Source: Paracoccaceae bacterium (GTDB lineage: Bacteria; Pseudomonadota; Alphaproteobacteria; Rhodobacterales; Rhodobacteraceae). Taken from it: DNA of 21,290 nucleotides. The position numbers and the translations under genes are program-made. The stretch is from assembly GCA_020852535.1 (NCBI GenBank), contig JADZAO010000012.1:1-21290 (forward strand). Direction: 5' to 3'. Below the pieces are notes generated by a model. The model was not told the origin of the DNA. It saw nothing but the letters and a program-made list of their open reading frames with translations, and made no database searches. Below are positions 13,994 through 21,290 of the stretch, piece after piece. How positions within the stretch are numbered: position 1 is the first letter of the stretch; each line of letters begins with the position of its first letter.

Positions 13994-16140
13994 TGGACGC
14001 AACCCAATCTCTGCGCCGCTTCCTAACCGCCACAATCCTAACGTTGTTGCTTACCTCCCCTGCCGCGTCGCAGGAACGTGCCACACTTGTGGCAGACAAG
14101 CTCGAAATTAGAGATAACTCACAGCTCATCGCCGAAGGCAACGTCGAAGTATTTTTTCAGGGTCGACGCCTGACTGCAAAACGTATCATCTATGACCAAA
14201 AAGCAGAGCGCCTAAACATCGAAGGTCCGATCCAGTTTACAGATGAAAGCGGTGACACTGTAGTTTTGGCCAGCCAAGCCGATCTTTCGTCTGATATGAT
14301 CGAAGGTTTACTAACCAGCGCCCGTGTCGTGTTGAACCGACAGTTGCAAATGACAGCAACCCAAGCGCAGCGCGTTAGTGGACGTTACCTACAGCTAGAC
14401 AATGCTTTTGCGTCGAGCTGTCGCGTCTGTGCAGGAAGCAAAACGCCACTTTGGGAAATCCGCGCACGCCGCATCACGCATGACCAAACCGAACGGCAAA
14501 TCTATTTTGACCATGCGCACTTACGGCTTGGCGGAGTTCCGGTCTTCTACATTCCGTACCTTCGTCTACCTGACCCGACACTAAAACGAGCAAACGGCTT
14601 TCTGGTACCAAAGTTCAGCAGTTCCACCACGCTCGGAACGGGAATTAAACTTCCCTACTTCCTCATGCTAGGAGCTTCTCGCGACCTAACAATCACTCCC
14701 TTTTTAACCACCGACAAAGCCCGCAGCGTAACACTACGTTACCGACAGGCCTTTACCACCGGAGACATCACGTTACTCGGAGCGCTATCAGGCGATACAG
14801 CAACAAGGGATTTAAGCAGTTACGTCTTTGCCGATGGCGCCTTTCGTCTGCCGGCAGGATTCGGCCTAACCCTTCACGGCGAAACAGCCAGTGGTCCGGC
14901 GTATCTTGCCGATTACGACATCAGCGATACCGACCGTCTAACTAGTTCACTTGATATTATGCGTGTCCGCAGAAATGAACTGGTCTACGGAAGCCTAAAG
15001 GGAATCAAGTCTTTACGCAGCAAAGAAAATGCGTCGAACATCCCTTCAGTCATCGGTGATGTGCTCTGGCAAAGGCGACTCACCGGTTTCGGCGGTCAGG
15101 GCGACTTGCGATTTGGCCACCACGGCCATATGCGCAGTTCAGTTTCAAATACCGATTCAGACGGTGACACGGTTCCGGATGGCCGCGATGTTACACGTAC
15201 CTCAATCGGGGCGAACTGGCGGCGCGATTGGATATTGCCCGGCGGCCTAATTGAAACAATTCTGGGCGAAACACGGCTTGATGTATACGATATTGCACAA
15301 GACCCCCGCTTTGCCGGAGGAAACTCTCGGCTTTGGGGCGCGACAGGCATGGAATTACGTTGGCCTCTGGTTCGCACCGACAAAAACGGCACAACACAGG
15401 TACTTGAGCCTTTGCTCCAAGTAGCGACTGCCAAAGCAAGTGATGCCGTCCTTCCGAAAGAAGATTCAACCCTTGTGGAATTCGACAAAGCGAGCCTTAT
15501 GTTACTAAATCGTTACCCCGGAACCGATTCCGTGGAAACGGGGCTTCATGCAAATATCGGCCTATCTTGGACCCGTTACGATCCAGACAACTGGTCGCTC
15601 GGAACAACTTTAGGTCGTATCATCCGTGCAGAAGACGAGAACGACTTCAGCATAGCGTCAGGCCTTGACGGAGTAACATCAGACTGGCTAGCTGCTTTCC
15701 ACATAGACAGCGGCTACGGACTTTACACTGCGGGCCGCATCATCGCAAACGATGCGCTGCACTTGGCGCAAAGCGAAGTGCAGATGGAGTATTCAACAAA
15801 CCGCCTAGCGCTCACCTCGGGTTATATCTGGTCGATCGCAGACGCTGCGGAGTTTCGCAGCGAGAACATTTCGGAAATGGTCGTTTCAACCGGCTACGAG
15901 TTAAATGACTACTGGCATCTCAAGGCTTCTAACCGTTATGATTTAACGGCAAATGAAGCAAGCCGCGCAGGGGTGGGATTGAGATTCAAGAACGAGTGCC
16001 TATTATTTGATTTTTCAGTCTCGCACCGTTTCACAACGTCGACTAGGGTGCAGCCAGATACACGCTTTGGCGTAACTCTCGAGTTGATGGGCTTTGGCGG
16101 AGGAAACAGCGCCGGACCAACTAAGATGTGTCGGAAATGA
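13993..16140 (+). CDS. lptD: LPS-assembly outer-membrane protein LptD
   Basis: 715-residue outer-membrane beta-barrel that inserts LPS into the outer leaflet together with LptE. Residues 1-26 are a Sec signal (RRFL, hydrophobic core, SPAASQ). An OstA/LptA-like domain follows (about 30-135), with the EGNVEVFFQGRRLTA motif, then the barrel. Four Cys are present: C143 and C146 (SCRVC), C669 and C713 near the C-terminus. This arrangement would allow the inter-domain disulfides that activate LptD, although spacing differs from E. coli. GGAGG (about 13981) precedes the ATG at 13993. The frame is open further upstream to 13723, but that part overlaps lptG and lacks a signal, so I reject it. surA follows after 16 bases. 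Confidence 0.95.
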   Translation: MDATQSLRRFLTATILTLLLTSPAASQERATLVADKLEIRDNSQLIAEGNVEVFFQGRRLTAKRIIYDQKAERLNIEGPIQFTDESGDTVVLASQADLSSDMIEGLLTSARVVLNRQLQMTATQAQRVSGRYLQLDNAFASSCRVCAGSKTPLWEIRARRITHDQTERQIYFDHAHLRLGGVPVFYIPYLRLPDPTLKRANGFLVPKFSSSTTLGTGIKLPYFLMLGASRDLTITPFLTTDKARSVTLRYRQAFTTGDITLLGALSGDTATRDLSSYVFADGAFRLPAGFGLTLHGETASGPAYLADYDISDTDRLTSSLDIMRVRRNELVYGSLKGIKSLRSKENASNIPSVIGDVLWQRRLTGFGGQGDLRFGHHGHMRSSVSNTDSDGDTVPDGRDVTRTSIGANWRRDWILPGGLIETILGETRLDVYDIAQDPRFAGGNSRLWGATGMELRWPLVRTDKNGTTQVLEPLLQVATAKASDAVLPKEDSTLVEFDKASLMLLNRYPGTDSVETGLHANIGLSWTRYDPDNWSLGTTLGRIIRAEDENDFSIASGLDGVTSDWLAAFHIDSGYGLYTAGRIIANDALHLAQSEVQMEYSTNRLALTSGYIWSIADAAEFRSENISEMVVSTGYELNDYWHLKASNRYDLTANEASRAGVGLRFKNECLLFDFSVSHRFTTSTRVQPDTRFGVTLELMGFGGGNSAGPTKMCRK

Positions 16141-16156
16141 GCTGCAGGATGAACGA

Positions 16157-17476
16157 ATGACACGACGTAATTGCTCTAAGATGGCTCTAGTACGAGCTGC
16201 GATGGTGACATTCAGCCTGATATCTCCCTTCGGCACCGTCGCTGGCGCAAAAGAACAGGTTAAACTGTTCGCACCACGGCTGATCGTCAACGGACAAGTC
16301 GTGTCAAATTACGAGTTCAACCAACGCGTAAAATTCCTGCAAGTTTTGCGAATTCATGGCGATATCGAAAAAGAAGCGATCAAGGCTCTAACGACCGACA
16401 AACTGAGCGCTCAGGAAGCAAATCGACTCGGCATCACGATTACACCCGAAGAGATAGAAGAAGGCATGAGGGAATTCGCCTCACAGGCCAATCTCGACGT
16501 TCCAGCGTTCATTAAAATTCTGGAAAAAGAGGGGGTTGAACCGGAAACTTTCCGCGACTTCGTTTCGTCCGGTCTTCTGTGGCGCGTTGTTGTACGTCAG
16601 AAATTTGGCGATTCAGTACGAATTTCGGATGTTCAGATCGACCGCGCTCTTGCCGAAGCAGAACGAAAATCGGATGTGAAACTCCTCTTATCGGAATTGG
16701 TTGTTCCGGTGCCACAAGACGTAGATCCGGCTGATGTTCTCCCCAAAGTGAAGGATATCAAAGCAAATATAAGAACTAAAAATGACTTTGCTTCGGCCGC
16801 CCGCAAATATTCATCTGCGCCCACCGCCGAACGGGGCGGAAAGCTCGAGTGGTTACAGCTAAGCAACTTGCCGTCCGCAGTTTCGGAACAACTAGTAGGT
16901 CTGGGTTTGGGCGAGGTTTCCGAGCCCGTAATTACTCCGCAGGCTGTCATGTTATTCCAGTTAGACGGGATCAAAGATTCAGAAACCACACAGCCAATGG
17001 ATGTAAAGGTTAAATACGCGCAATTCACACTTAATTCCGATCAAGATGGCTTGGCTTTGGTTGCCTCCTTAGACGAATGTGACGATCTTTATCCAATTAC
17101 CCGCGGGTTACCCGCTGACCGGTTGAAGATCAGTGAAGAGCTATCCATGTCGGCGGTGCCGCAAGACATCGGCCTAGTCCTCGCAAAGCTTGACCCTGGC
17201 GAGGCTGTTGTGCGCGGGCAGAATGGTTATAAAGAAATCTTGATGCTTTGTACCAAAAACGGCATCCAGCCAGCGCCCGCAGAGGCTGTTCCAGTCGAGG
17301 GTGAAACGGCTGCGACACCCACACACGAACAGGCAGCCCAAAAGAAAGGCGATTTAGTCAAATCAGACCCTACCCGTGAGGCGATGCGCGAACAGTTGGG
17401 CAACCGCCAACTTGCGGCGCAGGCCGATGCATATATGGAAGAGCTTCGATCAGAAGCTATCATCGAAACACCGTGA
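16157..17476 (+). CDS. surA: SurA-like periplasmic chaperone / parvulin peptidyl-prolyl isomerase
   Basis: 439-residue periplasmic folding factor for outer-membrane proteins such as LptD. N-terminal Sec signal (MTRRNCSKM then a hydrophobic stretch, likely cleavage after AGA near residue 31). The chaperone N-domain follows (about 40-165, with RLIVNGQVVSNYEFNQRV), then one PpiC/parvulin domain (about 172-282, including AARKYSSAPTAERGGKLEWL). The C-terminal part is less conserved, with an Ala/Glu/Pro-rich linker near 380. E. coli SurA has two parvulin domains; I see one clear domain here, as in many alphaproteobacterial homologues. The ATG at 16157 is chosen because AGGA lies seven bases upstream and it gives a compact signal peptide; 16094 would overlap lptD. 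Its TGA overlaps the pdxA GTG. Confidence 0.9.
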   Translation: MTRRNCSKMALVRAAMVTFSLISPFGTVAGAKEQVKLFAPRLIVNGQVVSNYEFNQRVKFLQVLRIHGDIEKEAIKALTTDKLSAQEANRLGITITPEEIEEGMREFASQANLDVPAFIKILEKEGVEPETFRDFVSSGLLWRVVVRQKFGDSVRISDVQIDRALAEAERKSDVKLLLSELVVPVPQDVDPADVLPKVKDIKANIRTKNDFASAARKYSSAPTAERGGKLEWLQLSNLPSAVSEQLVGLGLGEVSEPVITPQAVMLFQLDGIKDSETTQPMDVKVKYAQFTLNSDQDGLALVASLDECDDLYPITRGLPADRLKISEELSMSAVPQDIGLVLAKLDPGEAVVRGQNGYKEILMLCTKNGIQPAPAEAVPVEGETAATPTHEQAAQKKGDLVKSDPTREAMREQLGNRQLAAQADAYMEELRSEAIIETP

Positions 17477-18444
17477 CCTTACCCATTGCCCTTACATGTG
17501 GCGATCCAGCAGGGATTGGTCCCGAAATCGCTCTACCCGCCCGCAAGACGCTAGGACGCGAAGTACCGTTCTTCTGGATTGGCGATCCAAGGCATTTGCC
17601 ACAAGGAACTAATTTTGCAGAAATTTCAACTCCAGCAGAGACTGCGGCGATACCTGAAGGTATCCTACCCGTGCTGGTGCATAACTTTCCAACCACGGTC
17701 ACACCCGGCCAACCTGACAATCGCCTTGCCCAAGGCGTAATCGACGTAATCACTCGTGCCGTCGCGCTGGTTCAACAAGGCGAAGCAGCGGCAATCTGCA
17801 CGGCACCTATTTCAAAAAAAATCTTGAAAGATGGCGCGGGCTTTCCCTTTCCTGGCCATACCGAGTTTCTAGCACATCTAGGTGGCGTTGAGCGGGTCGT
17901 GATGATGCTAGCCTGCCCAGAATTGCGGGTAGTTCCGGCAACGATCCATATCGCACTATCGGAGGTACCCGCGGCCCTAACACCTGAGCTTCTAGAAGAA
18001 ACCATCCGCATCACCAATGCCGGTTTGCAACGTGATTTGGGAATCGCATTACCAAGAATCGCCGTAGCGGGACTGAACCCACATGCGGGGGAAGACGGAG
18101 TGATGGGGTGCGAGGAGATCGACTGGATCATTCCGCTGCTTGAACGCTTACGCCGCGATGGGTTCGAACTACGTGGGCCGATGGCGCCCGACACAATGTT
18201 CCACCCGCAAGCGCGAGCAGGTTACGATGTGGCAATCTGCATGTATCACGATCAGGCGCTAATCCCGGTCAAAACCGTCGATTTCGATGGCGGGGTGAAT
18301 GTAACGCTGGGGCTGCCTTTCATTCGCACTTCACCCGATCACGGGACGGCCTTCGATATTGCGGGAAAGTGCATCGCCAATCCATCAAGTCTTGTCGCGG
18401 CACTAAGAATGGCGCAACAAATGGCAATAACGCGTTTACAATAA
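17473..18444 (+). CDS. pdxA: 4-hydroxythreonine-4-phosphate dehydrogenase
   Basis: 323-residue NAD-dependent enzyme of the DXP-dependent vitamin B6 (pyridoxal phosphate) pathway; oxidises 4-phosphohydroxy-L-threonine. Starts MTLPIALTCGDPAGIGPE, the family hallmark, from a GTG that overlaps the surA stop (GTGA). Metal ligands expected from the E. coli enzyme are present: H159 (TIHIAL), H204 (LNPHAGEDG) and H259 (MYHDQ). FPGHTEFLA and SPDHGTAFDIAG are also conserved. Length is normal. The surA-pdxA-rsmA order is shared with enterobacteria, so this is an ancient cluster rather than a recent arrangement. Confidence 0.97.
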   Translation: MTLPIALTCGDPAGIGPEIALPARKTLGREVPFFWIGDPRHLPQGTNFAEISTPAETAAIPEGILPVLVHNFPTTVTPGQPDNRLAQGVIDVITRAVALVQQGEAAAICTAPISKKILKDGAGFPFPGHTEFLAHLGGVERVVMMLACPELRVVPATIHIALSEVPAALTPELLEETIRITNAGLQRDLGIALPRIAVAGLNPHAGEDGVMGCEEIDWIIPLLERLRRDGFELRGPMAPDTMFHPQARAGYDVAICMYHDQALIPVKTVDFDGGVNVTLGLPFIRTSPDHGTAFDIAGKCIANPSSLVAALRMAQQMAITRLQ

Positions 18445-18450
18445 ACGCCA

Positions 18451-18486
18451 GCGCCTCCCCCGCAGAATATTTGCCGCCAAGAGAAG
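18451..18486 (+). repeat. Second copy of the Rhodobacteraceae-like intergenic element
   Basis: Lies in the 54-bp gap between pdxA and rsmA. The core CCCCCGCAGAATATTTG followed by CC-GCCAAGAGAAG resembles the same dispersed element as 1447-1466 (shared core CG.AG.ATATTTG). It ends just before the rsmA ribosome-binding site. Assignment rests on recall of similar sequences in this family. Confidence 0.4.
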
Positions 18487-18498
18487 CAAGGAACAAAA

Positions 18499-19362
18499 AT
18501 GGCTGCGATTGACGGGCTACCGCCGCTACGAGATGTGATCTGCAACCATGGTCTGGTGGCAAAAAAGAAACTTGGGCAGAATTTTCTGCTCGATCTGAAC
18601 CTGACTGCAAAGATCGCACGACAAGCGGGTGATCTGTCAGGCTGCGATGTGCTGGAGATTGGCCCGGGTCCGGGCGGATTGACGAGAGGGCTGCTCGCCG
18701 AAGGCGCACGACGAGTACTTGCGATAGAAAAAGACCCACGTTTTTTGCCAGCTTTAGAAGAAATTTCAGCCGCTTATCCCGACCGCCTGCAAGTAATCAA
18801 CGGCGATGCACTTGAAGTGGATATCCTTTCACATCTAACTCCGCCGATCCGTGTGGTGGCCAACCTACCCTATAATGTGGGCACAGAATTACTAGTGCGC
18901 TGGCTTACGCCAAAACACTGGCCACCATTCTGGGAAAGTCTAACGCTTATGTTTCAAAAGGAAGTGGCCGAGCGGATCGTAGCCAAACCGCAGTCCGAGC
19001 ATTATGGACGTCTAGCGTTACTGGTCCAATGGCGATGCGAGGCGAAGATCGTTCTACATCTGCCGCCCGAGGCTTTTATCCCTGCGCCAAAGGTCCATTC
19101 AGCAGTCGTGCATCTAACAAGACTAGCCGAACCGCGCTACCCAGCGGACGGGGCGGTACTAGCACAAATCACAGCGATGGCCTTTAACCAACGGCGCAAG
19201 ATGCTGCGGTCTAGCCTGAAAAGAATAGGACCAGATATTGAAGAAAAACTAATGGCAGCAGGGATCGCGCCAACTGCGCGGGCGGAAGAGATTTCGCTGG
19301 AAAGCTTCTGCACTCTCGTACGAGAGGTGACGTCTGGTTTAACAAAAAAAGGCCAAACCTAA
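18499..19362 (+). CDS. rsmA: 16S rRNA (adenine1518/1519-N6)-dimethyltransferase RsmA
   Basis: 287-residue SAM-dependent enzyme (KsgA) that dimethylates two adjacent adenines in the 3' hairpin of 16S rRNA during 30S assembly. Visible motifs: KKLGQNFL (23-30), SAM-binding EIGPGPGGLT (53-62), acidic AIEKD (75-79), NGDALEVD (101-108) and the catalytic NLPYNV (122-127). The C-terminal RNA-contacting domain carries AFNQRRKMLRSSL. An AAGGA site lies 7 to 8 bases before the ATG. Last gene of the lptF run; its stop codon lies inside the loop of the terminator at 19347-19376. Confidence 0.97.
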   Translation: MAAIDGLPPLRDVICNHGLVAKKKLGQNFLLDLNLTAKIARQAGDLSGCDVLEIGPGPGGLTRGLLAEGARRVLAIEKDPRFLPALEEISAAYPDRLQVINGDALEVDILSHLTPPIRVVANLPYNVGTELLVRWLTPKHWPPFWESLTLMFQKEVAERIVAKPQSEHYGRLALLVQWRCEAKIVLHLPPEAFIPAPKVHSAVVHLTRLAEPRYPADGAVLAQITAMAFNQRRKMLRSSLKRIGPDIEEKLMAAGIAPTARAEEISLESFCTLVREVTSGLTKKGQT

Positions 19363-19376
19363 AGGTTCAGCCTTTT
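19347..19376. terminator. Bidirectional Rho-independent terminator between rsmA and the DUF4167 gene
   Basis: AAAAGGC (19347-19353) pairs with GCCTTTT (19370-19376); after a 2-by-2 internal loop AACC (19356-19359) pairs with GGTT (19364-19367), closing on a TAAA loop. The T-tract after the stem on + and the A-run before it (T on -) allow termination both ways, as expected between convergent genes. The rsmA TAA forms part of the loop. Confidence 0.85.
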
Positions 19377-19396
19377 ACCGATTGGTTAAGTAAAAC

Positions 19397-20254
19397 TTAC
19401 TCGACGGTTTCTTGGGTGCCGCCACCATCATTACCAAGCTTGGGTTTGCGCGGGGCACGAGTCTTTTTCGGTGTTACTTTAAGCTCAGGGGCCGAAACAC
19501 CAACAAGCACGGCTTGCTCTTCGACCGGCACTGCAGCGACTTGCGCCGCCGTGACTACGGGTTCAGCTTTCGCTTGTTGATCGTAGCGATCTCTGCGGTC
19601 GTCGCGGAGACGATCGTCACGGGGACGGTCCTGACGCGACTGATTGTTATAATTCTGTTGGGTATTGTCACGGTTCTGGCGTTCGCCCTGTGACCGGTCG
19701 TCACGACGGCGAAACTCACCACGATCACGGCGTTCGCCATCCTGCCGTTCACCACCCTGATGGCGATCGTCACGACGCTGCTGGTAAGAATGAGCCTCGG
19801 GCGTTTCTACGAGGTTTTGTCCAGCGCTAGTACCGTAGTCAATCACGGCCACAACAGGACGGTCATCATCAGCGCGATCTTCACGGAATTCAGGGCGGTT
19901 ATCCCGGTTATCGTTGCGATCGCGATTCTGGCCGTTGCCGTTCAGGTATCCCTGCTGGTTACCATTCTGGCCCTGCTGGCGCTGGCGTTCTTCCTGTTCG
20001 GCAGCCATTTCGCGCTGCGCCTCGCCCAAAAGGCGAGTGTAATGCTCAGCATGCTGCAAGAAATTCTCGACGGCAACGCGGTCGTTAGACAACCGCGCGT
20101 CACGAGCGAGAAACTGATACTTCTCGATAATCTGCTGCGGCGTACCGCGCACCTTGCCTTCTGGGCCAGAGCTTTCGAAGACACGGTTAATAATATTACC
20201 GAGGGTACGCGGGCGGTTCGTCTTGGAACGCGAGCGGGACTTGGAAGATCTCAT
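19397..20254 (-). CDS. DUF4167 domain protein with long Gln/Arg/Asp-rich low-complexity region
   Basis: 285-residue protein, function unknown to me. A basic, conserved N-terminal domain (about 1-85; MRSSKSRSRSK, then NIINRVFESSGPEGKVRGT and AVENFLQHAEHY) is the DUF4167 hallmark in alphaproteobacteria. Residues about 90-235 are low-complexity, alternating basic and acidic residues with Gln/Asn (RDDR, RRDD, NRDNR), and the C-terminus is Lys/Pro-rich (PKKTRAPRKPK). The profile resembles RNA-binding, intrinsically disordered proteins; that is inference. The ATG at 20254 is chosen because AGGA lies 4 bases upstream and the family starts here; 43 further open codons upstream look random. It lies downstream of prmC on the same strand after a 250-bp gap that holds no gene I can recognise. 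Confidence 0.88.
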   Translation of the reverse strand: MRSSKSRSRSKTNRPRTLGNIINRVFESSGPEGKVRGTPQQIIEKYQFLARDARLSNDRVAVENFLQHAEHYTRLLGEAQREMAAEQEERQRQQGQNGNQQGYLNGNGQNRDRNDNRDNRPEFREDRADDDRPVVAVIDYGTSAGQNLVETPEAHSYQQRRDDRHQGGERQDGERRDRGEFRRRDDRSQGERQNRDNTQQNYNNQSRQDRPRDDRLRDDRRDRYDQQAKAEPVVTAAQVAAVPVEEQAVLVGVSAPELKVTPKKTRAPRKPKLGNDGGGTQETVE

Positions 20255-20504
20255 CTTGTCCTTTGATCCAGATGACCTGGCTATCTGCGAACGCCGTTGT
20301 GAATGGTCTAACCCGACCAAGGCGTTACGAGCATGTCTGGTATATTCCGCGAGGGGGAGCCTGCGCCCTGCCCCATCACGCATTCTCGAATAACCACCGA
20401 CTGGCGCAGATTACAAGAGTAAAAATAAACAAAATAGCGTAGCACAGGATGATTTTTCTGATGGAGTGCCTCAAATGTGGCAGATATGGGGGAATTTCCA
20501 CAAG

Positions 20505-21290
20505 TTAGAGGGCACGGGCAACGACGACGCGGTCACGCCCATCAAGATCTTGCAGTTTGTGAATGTCGGAAAAACCTGCATTAGCAAAAAAGCTAGCCAC
20601 CGCAGAACCTTGGGTTGGACCGATTTCGACAATCAGACGACCCTGAGGAGCAAGATACGCAGAAGCTTTGGCCGCAATCTGACGGTAAGGGTCTAAGCCG
20701 TCACCTCCGGGAGTAAGAGCGCAGCGAGGCTCGCGCAACACCTCGGGTGAGAGAGAGGACATTTCAGATTCGGCAATATAGGGCGGGTTCGAGACAATAA
20801 GATCGAATCGGCCAGTAACGCTGGAGAACCAATCAGAGAGAATAAAACGAGCACGGGATACCAAGCCGTGGGTAACGGCGTTTTTCTGCGCGACGGTTAA
20901 AGTAACTTGATGAATGTCAGTACCTGTACCCGTAGCTGTGGGACGATCAGCAAGAAGGGAAAGGAGAATACAGCCAGTACCAGTTCCAAGGTCAAGAACC
21001 CTAACAAAGGGCACGGAAAGCGCTGTCTGAACAAGAAGTTCAGTTTCGGGACGCGGATCAAGTGTATCGGCAGTCACGCAAAAAGATCTGCCCCAGAACA
21101 AACGCTGGCCAGTGATATGGCTGACAGGCTCGCGATTAACTCGACGGGTAACAACTTCGTCGAAGCGAGCCATAACTTCGGGCAGGAGCGGATCTTGCAA
21201 GTGCAGCGTCAATCGCTCAAGGGCGATTCTTGCAACATAGGCAAGGAGCGCTCGAGCGTCGCGAGAAGCATCGGGGATACCTGCGGCGGT
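20505..21290 (-). CDS. prmC: Peptide chain release factor N5-glutamine methyltransferase, 5' end beyond the window
   Basis: Partial gene: 261 residues visible, and the frame stays open to the right edge, so the start is outside. PrmC (HemK) methylates the Gln of the GGQ motif in RF1 and RF2. Visible motifs: the N-terminal helical domain ending in HITGQRLFWG, RPETELLV, the SAM-binding LDLGTGTGCI, and the diagnostic NPPY in VSNPPYIAE. The stretch before the internal TTG at 21212 (AGIPDASRDARALLA) is typical PrmC N-terminus, so the gene is not truncated there. In relatives prfA usually lies just upstream. Stop is TAA at 20505-20507. Confidence 0.96.
   Translation of the reverse strand, partial: TAAGIPDASRDARALLAYVARIALERLTLHLQDPLLPEVMARFDEVVTRRVNREPVSHITGQRLFWGRSFCVTADTLDPRPETELLVQTALSVPFVRVLDLGTGTGCILLSLLADRPTATGTGTDIHQVTLTVAQKNAVTHGLVSRARFILSDWFSSVTGRFDLIVSNPPYIAESEMSSLSPEVLREPRCALTPGGDGLDPYRQIAAKASAYLAPQGRLIVEIGPTQGSAVASFFANAGFSDIHKLQDLDGRDRVVVARAL

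Noticed and set aside
19760..20266. Hydrophobic plus-strand frame of 168 codons opposite the DUF4167 gene
   Set aside because: It is the antisense of a low-complexity Arg/Asp/Gln coding region, which naturally gives Val/Ile/Leu/Ala-rich frames; no ribosome-binding site or family.
20505..21212. prmC starting at the TTG at 21212 as a complete short gene
   Set aside because: The frame continues with typical PrmC N-terminal sequence to the window edge, so the gene is partial at its 5' end rather than truncated.

Overview
The window looks like an ordinary chromosomal segment from an alphaproteobacterium, most likely Rhodobacterales (Roseobacter/Rhodobacter relatives). The evidence is gene content and order: ruvX-DUF1289-lytic transglycosylase, ndk opposite an ABC-F gene, the six-gene run lptF-lptG-lptD-surA-pdxA-rsmA, and a DUF4167 gene just downstream of prmC. 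I also see two short intergenic stretches that resemble a dispersed element I recall from Rhodobacteraceae. Taxonomy is inferred from recall of gene neighbourhoods, not from a search. I found no tRNA, rRNA, CRISPR array, intact insertion sequence or prophage gene.

Layout. 1-1.4 kb (+): ruvX overlapping a small DUF1289 gene, then a lipoprotein lytic transglycosylase. 1.5-4.6 kb (-): phosphoglucomutase and an M19 dipeptidase, separated by a 330-bp gene-free stretch with a probable terminator. 4.6-7.8 kb: a copper-resistance locus. A CueR/HmrR-type MerR regulator overlaps the 3' end of a CopA Cu(I) ATPase (both -). A textbook CueR operator lies directly upstream of copA, and a divergent small HMA protein resembling CopZ follows on the + strand. 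7.8-8.1 kb: an intergenic patch with a perfect DnaA-box 9-mer inside a 10-bp inverted repeat, then a 42-residue Q-rich small ORF. 8.2-11.3 kb: ndk (-), divergent from an ABC-F ATPase gene that overlaps a MarC-family membrane protein gene. 11.3-11.8 kb: 517 bp with no recognisable gene. 11.8-19.4 kb (+): LPS transport and outer-membrane biogenesis genes (lptF, lptG, lptD, surA), then pdxA and rsmA, tightly packed and ended by a bidirectional terminator. 19.4-21.3 kb (-): a DUF4167 protein and prmC, which runs off the right edge.

How the genes work together. LptF/LptG form the inner-membrane part of the LPS exporter, LptD is its outer-membrane end, and SurA is the periplasmic chaperone that helps fold beta-barrels such as LptD; translational coupling or near-contact links lptF through pdxA. 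CueR senses Cu(I) and should activate copA, and by overlap its own gene. RsmA and PrmC modify the ribosome and release factors.

Oddities. The first metal-binding domain of CopA has lost one Cys of its CxxC motif. The CopZ-like protein is strongly diverged. The plus strand is C-rich on the left regardless of gene orientation and trends G-rich on the right. The pepA-holC pair that I expect beside lptF is absent. Nothing here is a clear undescribed system; the copper locus and the 7.8-8.1 kb patch are the best places for a second look.
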